13,754 nucleotides of DNA from Nitrosomonadaceae bacterium (GTDB lineage Bacteria; Pseudomonadota; Gammaproteobacteria; Burkholderiales; Usitatibacteraceae). Numbering within the stretch: the stretch's first letter is position 1; the number at the start of each line of letters is the position of its first letter. The notes under the pieces were generated by a model. The model was not told the origin of the DNA. It worked only from the letters and a program-made list of their open reading frames with translations, and did not search any database. Where the stretch lies: positions 1 to 13,754 of the forward strand of contig JAJTHU010000160.1 of the NCBI GenBank assembly GCA_021300055.1. The letters run 5' to 3'. The position numbers and the translations under genes are program-made. Shown in pieces: positions 13,536 to 13,754 of this stretch.

Positions 13536-13565
13536 AGCGCCCTCCCCAGCAGTTGGCCGGGCGCT
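13536..13565 (+). terminator. hairpin downstream of the DUF3460 gene
   Basis: AGCGCCC (13536-13542) pairs perfectly with GGGCGCT (13559-13565). The 16-nt loop can fold further through CCA/TGG. It starts 10 nt after the stop codon. The tail TTATCGATAA is not a strong U-tract, so intrinsic termination may be incomplete. Confidence 0.5.
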
Positions 13566-13594
13566 TATCGATAATCGAAACACAAGCACTGGTG

Positions 13595-13629
13595 CGGGTT
13601 TTCGGGCAAAAAATGCCTGAAAACTCCCG
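13595..13629. repeat. dispersed intergenic hairpin repeat, copy 3 (inverted)
   Basis: CGGGTTTTCGGGCA (13595-13608) pairs with TGCCTGAAAACTCCCG (13614-13629) around AAAAA, with a 2-nt bulge and one wobble pair. Its reverse complement contains TTTTCAGGCATTTTTTGCCCG, nearly identical to copy 1, and the shared border (CTAGGGTTT, 13636-13644, the complement of AAACCCTAG) is present too. It lies between two convergent genes, a usual place for REP-like elements. Confidence 0.72.
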
Positions 13630-13678
13630 TCTTTGCTAGGGTTTAAATCAGAGGTCTGACTCGTCCGCAGACGCCAAG

Positions 13679-13754
13679 TCAGCGCGCCAGCAGCTTTAGC
13701 ACTTCGTCCAAGCCACCGACATTGATGGCGTGCGTGGCCTCCGCTTGCACGGCC
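13679..13754 (-). CDS. serB: probable phosphoserine phosphatase, C-terminal fragment
   Basis: The minus strand from the right edge reads AVQAEATHAINVGGLDEVLKLLAR and a TGA stop at 13679-13681. The peptide resembles the end of betaproteobacterial SerB proteins as I remember them (KPxVxxxxTxAINxxGLDxVL), just after the HAD-fold core. SerB makes serine from phosphoserine, the substrate of CysE at the other end of the window, though that link is only suggestive. Only 24 residues are visible and no catalytic motif, so the identity is tentative. The reading frame itself is likely because it ends in a natural amphipathic helix. Confidence 0.5.
   Translation of the reverse strand, partial: AVQAEATHAINVGGLDEVLKLLAR

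Noticed and set aside
1..13754. CRISPR arrays, tRNA or rRNA genes, insertion-sequence transposases, phage integrases
   Set aside because: I looked for regular direct repeats, tRNA-like cloverleaf ends and transposase or integrase motifs in the open frames and found none.

Overview
The window looks like chromosome of a betaproteobacterium, probably of the Burkholderiales. The evidence is gene content. A divergent suhB/trmJ pair is followed by a Bacillus-type short cysE and a complete iscRSUA-hscBA-fdx-iscX operon, and a DUF3460 gene (a family I know mainly from betaproteobacteria) lies near the right end. The core genes are GC-rich.

Left part (1-1694): the first codons of suhB on the minus strand, then trmJ (tRNA ribose methyltransferase) and cysE (serine acetyltransferase) on the plus strand. 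Centre-left (about 1800-7691): the iron-sulphur cluster assembly operon. A well-formed sigma70-type promoter (TTGAGA, 17 bp, TATACT) is covered by two tandem sequences resembling type I IscR boxes. After a leader of about 170 nt come iscR, iscS, iscU, iscA, hscB, hscA, fdx and iscX. IscS takes sulphur from cysteine, IscU is the scaffold, IscA a carrier, HscB/HscA the chaperone pair that acts on the LPPVK motif of IscU, ferredoxin gives electrons, and IscR senses cluster status and represses. cysE next door makes the precursor of the cysteine IscS consumes. A perfect 10-bp hairpin separates iscRSUA from hscBA-fdx-iscX.

Centre (7692-9293): a gene-free stretch with a 118-nt imperfect palindrome and one copy of a dispersed hairpin repeat, then a VOC-fold protein and a GhrA-like 2-hydroxyacid dehydrogenase.

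Right part (9294-13268) reads as accessory: a secreted DUF4034-like protein, a COG4551-type low-molecular-weight phosphatase with an unusual N-terminal extension, a secreted protein of unknown function, a HigBA toxin-antitoxin pair with a clear promoter/operator, and a possible minus-strand remnant. The gaps are large and the genes unrelated. The end (13269-13754) returns to core: a DUF3460 gene, a hairpin, the third repeat copy, and the C-terminal end of a convergent gene, probably serB.

The most interesting non-coding signals are a three-copy intergenic hairpin repeat (about 1699, 7840 and 13595), the 118-nt palindrome after iscX, the tandem IscR boxes, and the higBA promoter, whose 19-bp operator fills the spacer and whose GTG start lies at the expected transcription start. 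I see no complete novel defence or mobile system. Nothing here was checked against a database.
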